Source: an uncultured cyanobacterium | Lineage (GTDB): Bacteria; Cyanobacteriota; Cyanobacteriia; PCC-6307; Cyanobiaceae | Length of the DNA: 8,454 nt | NCBI GenBank assembly: GCA_903831165.1 | Contig: CAIKWV010000450.1 | Coordinates: 1 to 8,454, forward strand | Direction of reading: 5' to 3' | Part shown: piece by piece, positions 1-7,094 of the stretch | Position numbering within the stretch: position 1 is the first letter of the stretch | How the letters are laid out: each line of letters opens with the position of its first letter | The notes under the pieces: generated by a model | Seen by the model: only the letters and a program-made list of their open reading frames with translations | The model's database searches: none | Told to the model about the DNA's origin: nothing | Made by a program: the position numbers and the translations under genes

Positions 1-175
1 CAACGTGGTGTTTGCCGGCAGCGGCATCACCGACGGGCTGCTCTTCCATGGCGTGAAATTCGAGAAAGACTGCACCCGCACCAGCAGCCTGGTGATCAGC
101 ACCCTCGACAACACCGCCCGCTTCACCAACACCATCCACATCAAAGCCGGCGCCCAGAGCATCGCTCTGGTCTGA
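1..175 (+). CDS. glpX: Fructose-1,6-/sedoheptulose-1,7-bisphosphatase class II, C-terminal end (partial)
   Basis: Only the last 57 residues and the TGA stop are in the window; the gene is open at the left edge, in the frame starting at base 2. The visible stretch has the GlpX-type C-terminal pattern: a hydrophobic segment ending in AGSGITDG, then LLFHGVKF, then a threonine-rich strand ([17 protein letters not shown]). In cyanobacteria this enzyme removes the C1 phosphate from both fructose-1,6-bisphosphate and sedoheptulose-1,7-bisphosphate in the Calvin cycle, in the cytosol. The catalytic metal-binding residues lie upstream of the window and cannot be checked. The stop lies 37 bases before hemA on the same strand with no clear terminator between, so co-transcription is plausible. 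The glpX-hemA-glgC-gnd order fits my recollection of marine Synechococcus genomes, which supports the call from so short a fragment. Confidence 0.85.
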   Translation, partial: NVVFAGSGITDGLLFHGVKFEKDCTRTSSLVISTLDNTARFTNTIHIKAGAQSIALV

Positions 176-212
176 TTCACCGCCGCCCGAGCGAGCCCGT
201 TCTCCCGACTCC

Positions 213-1523
213 ATGCATATCGCCGTCGTCGGTCTCAGCCATCGCACGGCTCCGGTGGAGCTTCGTGAGCGGCTCAGCATCCCGGAGCAGACGATGGAGA
301 CTTCTCTCCAGCAACTGCGTTCCGATGATCAGGTGCTGGAGGCCTCCATCCTCAGCACCTGCAATCGGCTGGAGATCTATGCCTTGCTCCGCCATCCCGA
401 GCAAGGCATCACGGCTGTCGGTTCGTTCCTGAGCCAGGTCTCCGGCCTGGATTTGGAGCAACTCACTCCTCACCTGTTCACCTTCCACCACGAAGAAGCC
501 GTCGGCCATCTGTTGCGGGTGGCTGCCGGTCTGGACAGCCTGGTGCTGGGGGAGGGTCAGATCCTCTCCCAGGTCAAGAAGATGGTGCGACTGGGCCAGG
601 AGTATCGCTCCGTCGGCCCGATCCTCAATCGGCTGCTCAACCAGGCGGTGAGCACGGGCAAACGGGTTCGCAGCGAAACCAACCTCGGCACCGGCGCTGT
701 TTCGATCAGCTCGGCTGCCGTCGAGTTGGCCCAGCTCAAGGTCGGCCAGGCCCGCGGCCTTGATGAACTGGTCTCCCTCGACCAGGAGCAAGTGGCCGTG
801 GTGGGGGCGGGTCGCATGGCCCGGCTGTTGCTGCAGCATCTGCAATCGAAGGGATGCCGCGGTGCGGTCCTGCTGAATCGCACCGTCGCCCGAGCCGAAG
901 CCCTGGCGGCTGATTTCCCCGCCTTGCCGGTGCAATGCCGGCCGCTCGACGATCTCGACCATTGTCTGAGCACCTGTTCACTGGTGTTCACCAGCACCGG
1001 AGCTGAAGAGCCGATCATCACCGCCGAACGTCTGCGGGGCCTGAACCGGCGCCTCAGTCTGATGCTGATTGATATCGGCGTACCCCGCAACATCAGTGCC
1101 GATGCCGGCGAGCTCGCTGGTGTGGACTCCTTTGATGTGGACGACCTCCAGGAGGTGGTGGCCCGCAACCAGGAAAACCGTCGCGAGATCGCCGCTGAGG
1201 CTGAGGGGCTTCTGGCGGAGGAATCACGGCTGTTCCTGGAATGGTGGGATGGACTGGAAGCGGTTCCCCTGGTCAATCGCCTCCGCAATCAGCTCGAGGA
1301 CATCCGCGAGCAGGAACTGCAGAAGGCGCTCAGCCGCATGGGTCCCGATCTCTCGGCCCGGGAGCGCAAGGTGGTGGAGGCGCTCAGCAAAGGCATCATC
1401 AACAAGATCCTGCACACGCCGGTCACCCGGTTGCGGTCGCCCCAGCCGCGCCAGCAGCGCCATGTGGCCATGAAGGTTCTGCAGGACCTGTTTGAGCTCC
1501 AGGAGGGCCCCTTCGACGGCTGA
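213..1523 (+). CDS. hemA: Glutamyl-tRNA reductase
   Basis: This 436-residue protein reduces glutamyl-tRNA(Glu) with NADPH to glutamate-1-semialdehyde, the committed step of C5-pathway tetrapyrrole synthesis (chlorophyll, haem, bilins). The N-terminal catalytic domain opens with VVGLSHRTAPVELRE. The nucleophilic cysteine is C50 in STCNRLE, and a histidine sits at position 99, as in the E. coli enzyme. The family signature GLDSLVLGEGQILSQVK spans about 106-122. The NADPH-binding Rossmann motif GAGRMA is at 198-203, after a short connecting loop. The C-terminal dimerisation helices start near residue 350. Length is normal for the family. The ATG at 213 fits the family N-terminus exactly, although no Shine-Dalgarno sequence precedes it. 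It may be translated from a glpX-hemA transcript. No residue looks damaged. Confidence 0.97.
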   Translation: MHIAVVGLSHRTAPVELRERLSIPEQTMETSLQQLRSDDQVLEASILSTCNRLEIYALLRHPEQGITAVGSFLSQVSGLDLEQLTPHLFTFHHEEAVGHLLRVAAGLDSLVLGEGQILSQVKKMVRLGQEYRSVGPILNRLLNQAVSTGKRVRSETNLGTGAVSISSAAVELAQLKVGQARGLDELVSLDQEQVAVVGAGRMARLLLQHLQSKGCRGAVLLNRTVARAEALAADFPALPVQCRPLDDLDHCLSTCSLVFTSTGAEEPIITAERLRGLNRRLSLMLIDIGVPRNISADAGELAGVDSFDVDDLQEVVARNQENRREIAAEAEGLLAEESRLFLEWWDGLEAVPLVNRLRNQLEDIREQELQKALSRMGPDLSARERKVVEALSKGIINKILHTPVTRLRSPQPRQQRHVAMKVLQDLFELQEGPFDG

Positions 1524-1599
1524 GATCCGCTTGCATCGAAGTGTTCCCGGCATCACCAGACGTGCCCCTCGCCCTTGTACGGTCAGCCCACTAAAAAGA

Positions 1600-1606
1600 A
1601 AGGAAG
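1600..1606 (+). promoter_or_regulatory. Ribosome binding site of glgC
   Basis: The purine-rich AAGGAAG lies seven bases before the ATG at 1614, inside an A/G-rich run (about 1592-1610). It is the clearest Shine-Dalgarno sequence in the window. It decides the glgC start in favour of 1614 over an in-frame TTG at 1575, which lies upstream of this site. Confidence 0.75.
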
Positions 1607-1613
1607 AGAGTCC

Positions 1614-2909
1614 ATGAAACGCGTTCTTGCCATCATTCTCGGCGGCGGCGCCGGCACCCGTCTTTACCCCCTCACCAAGACCCGTGCCAAGCCCGCCGTG
1701 CCCCTGGCGGGTAAGTACAGGCTGATTGATATTCCGGTCAGCAATTGCATCAACTCAGAGATCAACAAGATCTACGTGTTGACCCAGTTCAACAGCGCTT
1801 CGCTGAATCGTCACCTGACGATGAGCTACAACCTCTCAGCGGGCTTCGGTCAGGGTTTTGTTGAAGTTCTGGCAGCGCAGCAAACGCCTGACAGCCCCAG
1901 CTGGTTTGAGGGTACAGCCGACGCCGTGCGCAAATACCAATGGCTGTTTCAGGAATGGGATGTGGACCATTACCTGATTCTCTCCGGCGATCAGCTGTAT
2001 CGGATGGACTACAGCCAATTCGTCCAGCATCACATCGACACCGGCGCCCAGCTCTCCGTCGGCGCCCTGCCCGTCGATGCGGCCCAGGCCCAGGATTTCG
2101 GCCTGATGCGCACTACCCCCGATGGTCGCATCCGCGAATTCCGCGAAAAGCCCAAGGGCGCCGAATTGGAAGCGATGCAGGTGGATACCGAAAAACTCGG
2201 TCTTTCTGCCGAAGACGCTCAGCGCAAGCCTTACCTGGCCTCCATGGGGATCTACGTCTTCAGTCGTGACACCCTGTTCGACCTGCTGGCCAGAAATCCT
2301 GCAGCCACCGACTTTGGCAAGGAGATCATTCCGGCGTCCCTGGAGCGAGGAGACAATCTGCAGAGCTTCCTGTTCAATGACTACTGGGAAGATATCGGGA
2401 CGATCGGTGCCTTCTACGAAGCCAACCTTGCTCTCACGGACCAACCGAATCCTGCCTTTTCCTTTTACGACGAGAAGTTCCCGATCTACACCCGTCCCCG
2501 CTATCTGCCCCCCAGCAAACTTCAGGACGCTCAGGTCACGGCCTCGATCATCGGTGAAGGCTCCTTGCTTAAGGCCTGCAGCATTCACCATTGCGTCCTG
2601 GGTGTGCGGACCAGGGTCGAAGATGAAGTGGTGCTCCAGGACACCCTGGTGATGGGTGCCGACTATTTCGAGTCGATGGAAGAGCGGGCCGTGTTGCGTG
2701 AGCGAGGCGGAACCCCGATCGGTGTCGGCAGGGGGACCACGGTGAAGCGGGCGATCCTGGACAAGAACGTACGCATCGGCGAAAACGTCACGATTGTCAA
2801 CAAGGACCACGTGGAAGAAGCGGACCGCCCGGAACTGAACTTCTACATCCGTAATGGCATCGTTGTCGTCGTCAAGAACGGCACCATTGCTGACGGTTCC
2901 GTCATCTGA
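1614..2909 (+). CDS. glgC: Glucose-1-phosphate adenylyltransferase (ADP-glucose pyrophosphorylase)
   Basis: This 431-residue enzyme makes ADP-glucose from glucose-1-phosphate and ATP, the regulated first step of glycogen synthesis. The nucleotidyltransferase loop [12 protein letters not shown] is at residues 10-21, followed by [25 protein letters not shown] carries a probable catalytic aspartate (D126). FREKPK at 176-181 includes the lysine (K179) expected to bind glucose-1-phosphate. [16 protein letters not shown] leads to the C-terminal left-handed beta-helix. Two lysines, K384 (in ILDKNV) and K421 (in VVKNGT), fall where the 3-phosphoglycerate activator lysines K382 and K419 lie in the Anabaena enzyme. 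Light-driven activation by 3-PGA and inhibition by phosphate are therefore expected. The ATG at 1614 is chosen because [16 protein letters not shown] is the usual cyanobacterial start and a good ribosome site precedes it. An upstream in-frame TTG would add 13 lysine-rich residues and is unlikely. Confidence 0.98.
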   Translation: MKRVLAIILGGGAGTRLYPLTKTRAKPAVPLAGKYRLIDIPVSNCINSEINKIYVLTQFNSASLNRHLTMSYNLSAGFGQGFVEVLAAQQTPDSPSWFEGTADAVRKYQWLFQEWDVDHYLILSGDQLYRMDYSQFVQHHIDTGAQLSVGALPVDAAQAQDFGLMRTTPDGRIREFREKPKGAELEAMQVDTEKLGLSAEDAQRKPYLASMGIYVFSRDTLFDLLARNPAATDFGKEIIPASLERGDNLQSFLFNDYWEDIGTIGAFYEANLALTDQPNPAFSFYDEKFPIYTRPRYLPPSKLQDAQVTASIIGEGSLLKACSIHHCVLGVRTRVEDEVVLQDTLVMGADYFESMEERAVLRERGGTPIGVGRGTTVKRAILDKNVRIGENVTIVNKDHVEEADRPELNFYIRNGIVVVVKNGTIADGSVI

Positions 2910-3028
2910 ATCTGCCCGTGGCAACCGGGTGGGCTGCCAATCGGCCGCTTGCCCGTCCCCGGGGCCGACAGCAGTTGCTGACACGATGACCGGGATGGCC
3001 TGATTCCTGGTCTCGGCTGGCCAGACTG

Positions 3029-3047
3029 GAACCGATTTTTGCGGTTC
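3029..3047 (+). promoter_or_regulatory. Hairpin in the gnd 5' leader
   Basis: A perfect 6-bp inverted repeat, GAACCG (3029-3034) and CGGTTC (3042-3047), encloses a 7-base loop ATTTTTG. A further G-U pair could extend it by one. It ends 11 bases before the gnd ATG, over the place where a ribosome site would lie, and no Shine-Dalgarno sequence is visible there. The T-run is in the loop rather than after the stem, so it does not look like an intrinsic terminator. A role in controlling gnd translation is only inferred. Confidence 0.35.
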
Positions 3048-3058
3048 TCGTGGACCCC

Positions 3059-4492
3059 ATGAGCAAGGCTCACTTCGGTCTGATCGGCCTCGGCGTCATG
3101 GGCGAAAACCTCGTCCTCAACGCTGAACGAAACGGATTCTCCAGCGTCGTCTACAACCGCACTTTCGCCAAGACTCAGGAGTTCCTGGCGGGTCGCGGAG
3201 CAGGTAAGGACATCATCGGCGCTGAGACCCTGCCGGAGTTCGTCGCCGCCCTGGAGCGACCCCGGCGCATTCTGATGATGGTCAAGGCGGGCCAGCCCGT
3301 TGATGACATGATCTCGACCCTGTCTCCGCTGCTGGAGGAGGGCGATCTGTTGATCGATGGGGGCAACTCCCTCTACACCGATACCGAACGTCGGGTCGCC
3401 CAGCTGGAGAGCCTGAGCTTCGGCTTCATCGGCATGGGGGTTTCCGGCGGCGCCAAAGGAGCTCTTGAAGGTCCGAGCATGATGCCGGGTGGCACCAAAG
3501 CCGCCTACGACGCCATTGAAGGTCTGGTCACGAAGATGGCCGCCCAGGTGGACGATGGACCCTGCGTCACCTACATCGGTCCCGGCGGCGCCGGCCATTT
3601 CGTCAAGACCGTTCACAACGGCATCGAGTACGGCATCGAGCAGATCCTGGCGGAGGCCTACGACCTGATGAAGCGGGTCGCAGGCCTGGATGGTGACGCC
3701 ATGGCGAAGGTGCTGGGTGGCTGGAATCAGACCGAGGAGCTGGCGTCGTTCCTGGTGGAGATCACGGAGGTCTGCCTGGCCACCAAGGACCCAGAAAGCG
3801 GCGGTGATCTGGTGGAGCTGATCGTCGATGCGGCGGGTCAGAAAGGCACCGGCCTCTGGACCGTGGTCAGCGCACTGGAAATGGGGGTGCCCGTGCCCAC
3901 CATCTACGCCGCTCTCAACGCCCGGGTACTCAGCTCCCTGCGGACGGAGCGGATGGCGGCCGAATCGGTTCTGCCCGCCGGCCATCCCGGGAGCATCCCC
4001 ACCCACAGCTTTGATCTGGGCTCCCCTGACAGCGGCATGGAGCCCCTGCGAGACGCCACGATCCTGGCCTGCATCGCCAGCTATGCCCAGGGGATGGCCC
4101 TGCTGCAGGAAGCCTCAACCCTGCACGACTACAACCTCGACTTTGCTGCCATCGGCCAGATCTGGAAAGGCGGCTGCATCATTCGCGCCCGCCTGCTGCA
4201 GCGCATCCAGGACGCTTACACCGCCAATCAGGAGCTCCCGAATCTGATGGTGGATCCTTGGTTCGCCGAGCAGATCAACCGCCGCCTGCCCGGTCTGCGC
4301 CAGGTGGTGGCCGGTGCCGCCCTGGCCGGCATCCCCGTGCCCTGCTACAGCAGCACGCTTGATTACATCAGCAGCTACGCCTCGGGTCGTTTGCCCCAGA
4401 ACCTGGTCCAGGCGATGCGGGATTGCTTCGGCTCCCATACCTACGAGCGCACGGACCGCGCCGGTAGCTTCCACACCGAATGGCTGACATGA
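3059..4492 (+). CDS. gnd: 6-phosphogluconate dehydrogenase, decarboxylating
   Basis: This 477-residue cytosolic enzyme oxidises 6-phosphogluconate to ribulose-5-phosphate and CO2, reducing NADP+. It is the last oxidative step of the pentose phosphate pathway and a main source of NADPH in the dark. The N-terminal Rossmann motif GLGVMG is at 10-15, and the NRT near residue 33 suits NADP+. DGGNSLYTDTERR and GVSGGAKGALEGPSMMPGG form the substrate-binding region. GHFVKTVHNGIEYG carries K183 and E190, the catalytic pair at the same numbers as in well-studied homologues. The C-terminal RAGSFHTEWL is the family tail. Start: the ATG at 3059 gives the usual MSKAHFGLIGLG; an in-frame GTG at 3050 would add three residues. 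The gene overlaps pgl, the preceding enzyme in the pathway, so the two are probably one operon. Confidence 0.98.
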   Translation: MSKAHFGLIGLGVMGENLVLNAERNGFSSVVYNRTFAKTQEFLAGRGAGKDIIGAETLPEFVAALERPRRILMMVKAGQPVDDMISTLSPLLEEGDLLIDGGNSLYTDTERRVAQLESLSFGFIGMGVSGGAKGALEGPSMMPGGTKAAYDAIEGLVTKMAAQVDDGPCVTYIGPGGAGHFVKTVHNGIEYGIEQILAEAYDLMKRVAGLDGDAMAKVLGGWNQTEELASFLVEITEVCLATKDPESGGDLVELIVDAAGQKGTGLWTVVSALEMGVPVPTIYAALNARVLSSLRTERMAAESVLPAGHPGSIPTHSFDLGSPDSGMEPLRDATILACIASYAQGMALLQEASTLHDYNLDFAAIGQIWKGGCIIRARLLQRIQDAYTANQELPNLMVDPWFAEQINRRLPGLRQVVAGAALAGIPVPCYSSTLDYISSYASGRLPQNLVQAMRDCFGSHTYERTDRAGSFHTEWLT

Positions 4493-5202
4493 CCCGCTAC
4501 CACCTCATCGTGGCCAGTTCCGCCGGCGACCTGGCCCGCCAGGTGGCTGAGCGGATGGCGGCGGCGATCGACCTGGCCCTGGCTCAGCGGGACCGTGCCC
4601 AGATCGCCCTCGCCGGCGGTGAAACTCCCAAGGCTGCTTACGTGCACCTGGGCCAGGAACATCTGCCCTGGAATCGGGTCGATGTGCTCCTGGGCGACGA
4701 GCGCTGGGTGGATGCGGCCGATCCGGCCAGTAATGCCCGCATGCTGCAGGAGACCCTGCTCGCCCAGGGGCCCGCCAGCCAGGCTTGCTTCCATCCCGTG
4801 CCCACCGACCGAGCGACACCGGCCGAGAGCGCGATCGCCTACGGAGAGCTTCTCTCCACTGTCTGCTTCGGTCGCCCACCGCGCTTTGACCTGGTGCTGC
4901 TGGGTCTTGGCGATGACGGTCATACCGCCTCCCTGTTTCCAGGGACGGCAGCGCCAACGGTCACCGATCTGGATGTGACCATCGGCGAAGGTAAGGGCTT
5001 GCCCCGCGTCACCCTGTCGGCTCCGGTGCTCAGCGCCGCCCGCCAGGTGATCTTTCTGGTCAGTGGCGCCGGCAAGCAGCAGGCCCTGCGCCGGTTGCTT
5101 GATCCACAGGAACCCAGTGAGCGCACTCCCGCTCGGCTGGTGCAGCCGGACCAGGAGGTGGTGATCCTGGCCGATGCCGCAGCTGCCGAAGGCCTGGCCT
5201 GA
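4489..5202 (+). CDS. pgl: 6-phosphogluconolactonase (SOL/DevB type)
   Basis: This 237-residue protein hydrolyses 6-phosphoglucono-1,5-lactone to 6-phosphogluconate, the step just before Gnd. It belongs to the glucosamine-6-phosphate isomerase/6-phosphogluconolactonase superfamily. Phosphate-binding GGETPK begins at residue 43. LLGDERWV (68-75) carries the DER motif and is followed by the conserved SNARML. GLGDDGHTASLFPGT (from 139) holds the catalytic H145. Length is normal for the family. The chosen ATG at 4489 overlaps the gnd stop as ATGA, which suggests translational coupling. An ATG at 4480 in the same frame would add three residues (MAD) and cannot be excluded, since neither has a clear ribosome site. 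A different, beta-propeller type of lactonase lies broken about 1.1 kb downstream. Confidence 0.95.
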   Translation: MTRYHLIVASSAGDLARQVAERMAAAIDLALAQRDRAQIALAGGETPKAAYVHLGQEHLPWNRVDVLLGDERWVDAADPASNARMLQETLLAQGPASQACFHPVPTDRATPAESAIAYGELLSTVCFGRPPRFDLVLLGLGDDGHTASLFPGTAAPTVTDLDVTIGEGKGLPRVTLSAPVLSAARQVIFLVSGAGKQQALRRLLDPQEPSERTPARLVQPDQEVVILADAAAAEGLA

Positions 5203-5225
5203 ACCAGCCAGACTGCAGATGCATC

Positions 5226-5234
5226 GGAGCAGGA
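5226..5234 (+). promoter_or_regulatory. Ribosome binding site of the CIA30-family gene
   Basis: GGAG (5226-5229) followed by AGGA (5231-5234) lies just before the GTG at 5236. The GGAG has a six-base spacing. It favours this GTG over the ATG at 5257, which has no comparable site. Confidence 0.5.
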
Positions 5235-5235
5235 C

Positions 5236-5829
5236 GTGAGCGCCAATCCAGACCACATGCCCTCAGCTGATCAGTTCAGCGTTGTTGAGGGGGCCGGTTT
5301 CAGTGGCTGGCACGCCCTCAATGACACGATCATGGGCGGCCGCAGCAGCGGTGCTTGTCACGCCGACAGCCAGGGATTGCACTTTGATGGCCTGCTGGTG
5401 GAGGAGGGGGGTGGTTTCATCAGCGTGCGTTCCCCCCTGTTCTCACCGCCCTTGGATCTGTCGGGCTACACCGGCTTGCAGCTGGTGCTGAGTGGGGAGG
5501 GACGGCGATTCAAGCTGGCCTTGGCTTGCGCTGATGGCGTCGCCGGTCTGACCGAATTGATTCCGGGTGGCTTGCGCTGGGTGCATGAATTCGCCACGGA
5601 AGCTGCGGGTCTCAGCCTGGTTCAGATCGGCTTTGACCAACTGACGCCCTCCGTGCGCGCCAAGCCGATCCAGGGGTTGCCCCTGGGCCTGCCGCTGCGG
5701 TTTGATCCCAGTCGCATCACCCGTCTGCAGCTGCTGCACTCCAAGTTCGGCGACGACGGCGGTCTCAATCCAGGCTTCCGAGCGGGCCCTGTGCACCTGC
5801 AACTGCATGCGATCCATGCCATCGCCTGA
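5236..5829 (+). CDS. CIA30-family protein (complex I intermediate-associated protein 30 domain)
   Basis: This 197-residue protein has no signal peptide or membrane helix that I can see. The start of the domain is diagnostic: WHALNDTIMGGRSSG at 25-39 is the CIA30/NDUFAF1 signature (W..NDxxMGGxS). Alternating beta strands follow (GLHFDG, GGFISVRS, LDLSGYTGLQLVLSGEGRRFKL), as expected of the jelly-roll, carbohydrate-binding-like fold. In mitochondria the family helps assemble respiratory complex I. In cyanobacteria its role is not settled, and NDH-1 assembly or a sugar-nucleotide role would be guesses. The start is GTG 5236, preceded by GGAG; ATG 5257 would drop seven residues. The gene follows pgl by 33 bases, probably in the same transcript. 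Its last 14 bases overlap the next gene in another frame. Confidence 0.85.
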   Translation: MSANPDHMPSADQFSVVEGAGFSGWHALNDTIMGGRSSGACHADSQGLHFDGLLVEEGGGFISVRSPLFSPPLDLSGYTGLQLVLSGEGRRFKLALACADGVAGLTELIPGGLRWVHEFATEAAGLSLVQIGFDQLTPSVRAKPIQGLPLGLPLRFDPSRITRLQLLHSKFGDDGGLNPGFRAGPVHLQLHAIHAIA

Positions 5830-6268
5830 GCCTGATTTCTCGGCCCTTGGCCCTTTCGCTGCAGAGGGCAGCGCCAACACGGACCTCTGCCAGCTGGTGG
5901 CGGCGGCGGCCGATCTTTGTCGCAAACCCTGGCGCCATGCGGTGATCCCTATCGCTTCAACGTCGGATCTTGAATCGGACATCGGACTGGAGGAACTTGA
6001 TTGTGGCTTCCGACTGGAAGTCCGCACCCCAACCGGTGAACGGCTGTTGGAAGAGGATCTGGAGTTGGAGATCTATCGCAGCGGTCGCGATCTCAATCTC
6101 AACCTGGGCTGGAGCGATGACCAGCGGCCATTGTTGTGGCATGGCAGTCATCCCGTCTGGATGGATGGTGTGACCGGCGAACGCTGTGCCAGGCCTGCCG
6201 ATGGCCTGCCGCTGGAATCCTTGGCCAGACGGCTGCGGGCCCTATTAGCTGGCTCTGCCGATTCTTGA
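5816..6268 (+). CDS. Conserved-looking protein of unknown function, 150 residues
   Basis: I do not recognise a named family. The chosen ATG at 5816 lies inside the end of the CIA30 gene (14-base overlap, different frame). The same frame stays open further upstream to 5702, but that translation is a cysteine-rich shadow of the CIA30 gene. The protein is acidic in the middle (ERLLEEDLELEIYRSGRDL, about 75-93), where strands alternate with charged residues. It has a tryptophan-rich segment LLWHGSHPVWMDG at 106-118 and ends in a basic helix LESLARRLRALL. There is no signal peptide or membrane segment. I have a vague memory of similar proteins in marine Synechococcus, so conservation is likely but unchecked. 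The overlap suggests co-translation with the CIA30 protein and perhaps a shared task. Confidence 0.75.
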   Translation: MPSPEPDFSALGPFAAEGSANTDLCQLVAAAADLCRKPWRHAVIPIASTSDLESDIGLEELDCGFRLEVRTPTGERLLEEDLELEIYRSGRDLNLNLGWSDDQRPLLWHGSHPVWMDGVTGERCARPADGLPLESLARRLRALLAGSADS

Positions 6269-6346
6269 CGATCTGACTGGTCGCCAAGCTGATCTCTAAT
6301 CAAACCCAAGGAAATAGCTTCGATACTCAGTTTCAACCCAAGGACC

Positions 6347-7026
6347 ATGGCTGAGGTCTAGGCTTTCATGGGCTCCTTCACCATCGACCCTGGCTGGGTT
6401 CAGGGCAAAGGCCTGGGCATTGGCTCCGATCACCTCAACACCAAGACCGCAGCGCTGGTGCTGTTGTCGACGATTGAAACCGACAACCCGTCCTTCCTCG
6501 CCCTGCATCCCTCGGCGGATTCAATAACGAGGCCAGCCATCCAGAGGGTGGAAAGCGATGACAGCGCCAGCGCCTTCACGATTGCTGAGGACGGCACCCT
6601 GAACCTGATCAATCAGCAGCCGTCCCATGGCGCGGCCCCATGTTTTGTCAGTGTTGAACCTCATGGCCAGTTTTCGGCGGCCACGGGATCAGGAGCGCAG
6701 CATGTCTCTTCTCATCCTTCTGGCAATTGAGTTGACCTGATTAACCAGGAAGCCGGCACGATCACGGCCTTCGTCTGGGACGATGAGCTGGGCCTGTTGA
6801 GCGAACGTCCAGACGGTTGCCACCGCGCCTGCTGATTTCAACGCAGACCCTGCTGCCTGAGATCCAGGTTCATCCCAGGGGGCGATGGCTCTACGCCTCA
6901 AAGCGCGGCCCCAACAGTCATGTCATTTTCCGCATTGATCAGCTCCGTGGCCTGTTGCGCCTGGTGGGCTTTGAGCCGAATCTGGCCGTGCCGACTCCGG
7001 TCTGCATGGTCTGCAGCCCGCTTTGA
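6347..7026 (+). pseudogene. Decayed beta-propeller lactonase (YbhE/6-phosphogluconolactonase-like, Pfam Lactonase family)
   Basis: Family blocks survive in order but in three frames. The first frame starts at ATG 6347 and has a TAG at 6359-6361. It then reads GSFT (family GTYT), LLSTIETDNPSFLALHPS, SAFTIAEDGTLNLINQQPS and GAAPCFVSVEPHGQF. After a missing section come GSGAQHVSSHPSG, a TGA at 6728-6730, and LINQEAGTITAFVWDDELG. A +1 shift near 6806-6812 gives QTVATAPADFNADPAA. A second +1 shift near 6857-6860 gives EIQVHPRGRWLYASKRG and FRIDQLRGLLRLVG. After another missing section the natural-looking end VPTPVCMV reaches TGA 7024-7026. About 226 codons remain of a family near 340-390, so roughly a third is gone. 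Intact relatives are seven-bladed propellers that hydrolyse 6-phosphogluconolactone or other lactones. The family match is from memory of its repeats. No intact product can be made. Confidence 0.85.
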
Positions 7027-7045
7027 GCAAATGGTGACGCGACCT

Positions 7046-7094
7046 GCCTGACCCGGGCCCCAGGACCCGGCTCAGTTCAGCGTTCTGCTCAGGC
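7046..7094. terminator. Nested inverted repeat between convergent genes, possible ilvD transcript end
   Basis: GCCTGA (7046-7051) pairs with TCAGGC (7089-7094) and encloses a smaller GC hairpin, CCGGG (7053-7057) with CCCGG (7066-7070). It lies between the pseudogene and ilvD and covers the ilvD stop codon. No T-run follows on either strand, so it is not a standard intrinsic terminator. The position at a convergent junction is the main reason to list it. Confidence 0.25.

Noticed and set aside
177..962. A 261-codon minus-strand frame opposite hemA, ending before the hemA start.
   Set aside because: It overlaps the catalytic and NADPH domains of hemA completely, and its composition is that of a complementary-strand shadow.
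2911..2940. Short inverted repeats after glgC, for example TGGCA (2919-2923) with TGCCA (2935-2939).
   Set aside because: Several short stems compete, the loop is 11 bases, and no T-run follows, so I could not support a terminator call.
1836..2984. A 382-codon open frame on the minus strand across glgC.
   Set aside because: It mirrors glgC codon use in high-GC DNA; its translation has no recognisable domain, while the plus strand encodes a complete, well-conserved enzyme.
2843..4006. A 387-codon open frame on the minus strand across gnd.
   Set aside because: It is a shadow of gnd: low-complexity, glycine- and histidine-rich sequence with no family motif and no ribosome site.
4831..4838. A single GCGATCGC (HIP1 octamer) inside pgl.
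   Set aside because: HIP1 is a known cyanobacterial repeat, but one copy in 8.4 kb of GC-rich DNA is not meaningful.
5702..5815. An upstream extension of the 150-residue gene to the ATG at 5702.
   Set aside because: The extra 38 residues are cysteine- and serine-rich frame-shadow sequence within the CIA30 gene, while ATG 5816 gives a sensible protein with only a small overlap.
6322..6327. GATACT as a possible -10 box for the former lactonase gene.
   Set aside because: No -35-like hexamer lies at a proper distance, and the gene is dead, so there is nothing to support it.
6303..6344. A direct repeat of AACCCAAGGA at 6303-6312 and 6335-6344, before the pseudogene.
   Set aside because: Two 10-base copies are too little for an attachment site, operator or duplication claim; the second simply overlaps the purine stretch before the old start codon.
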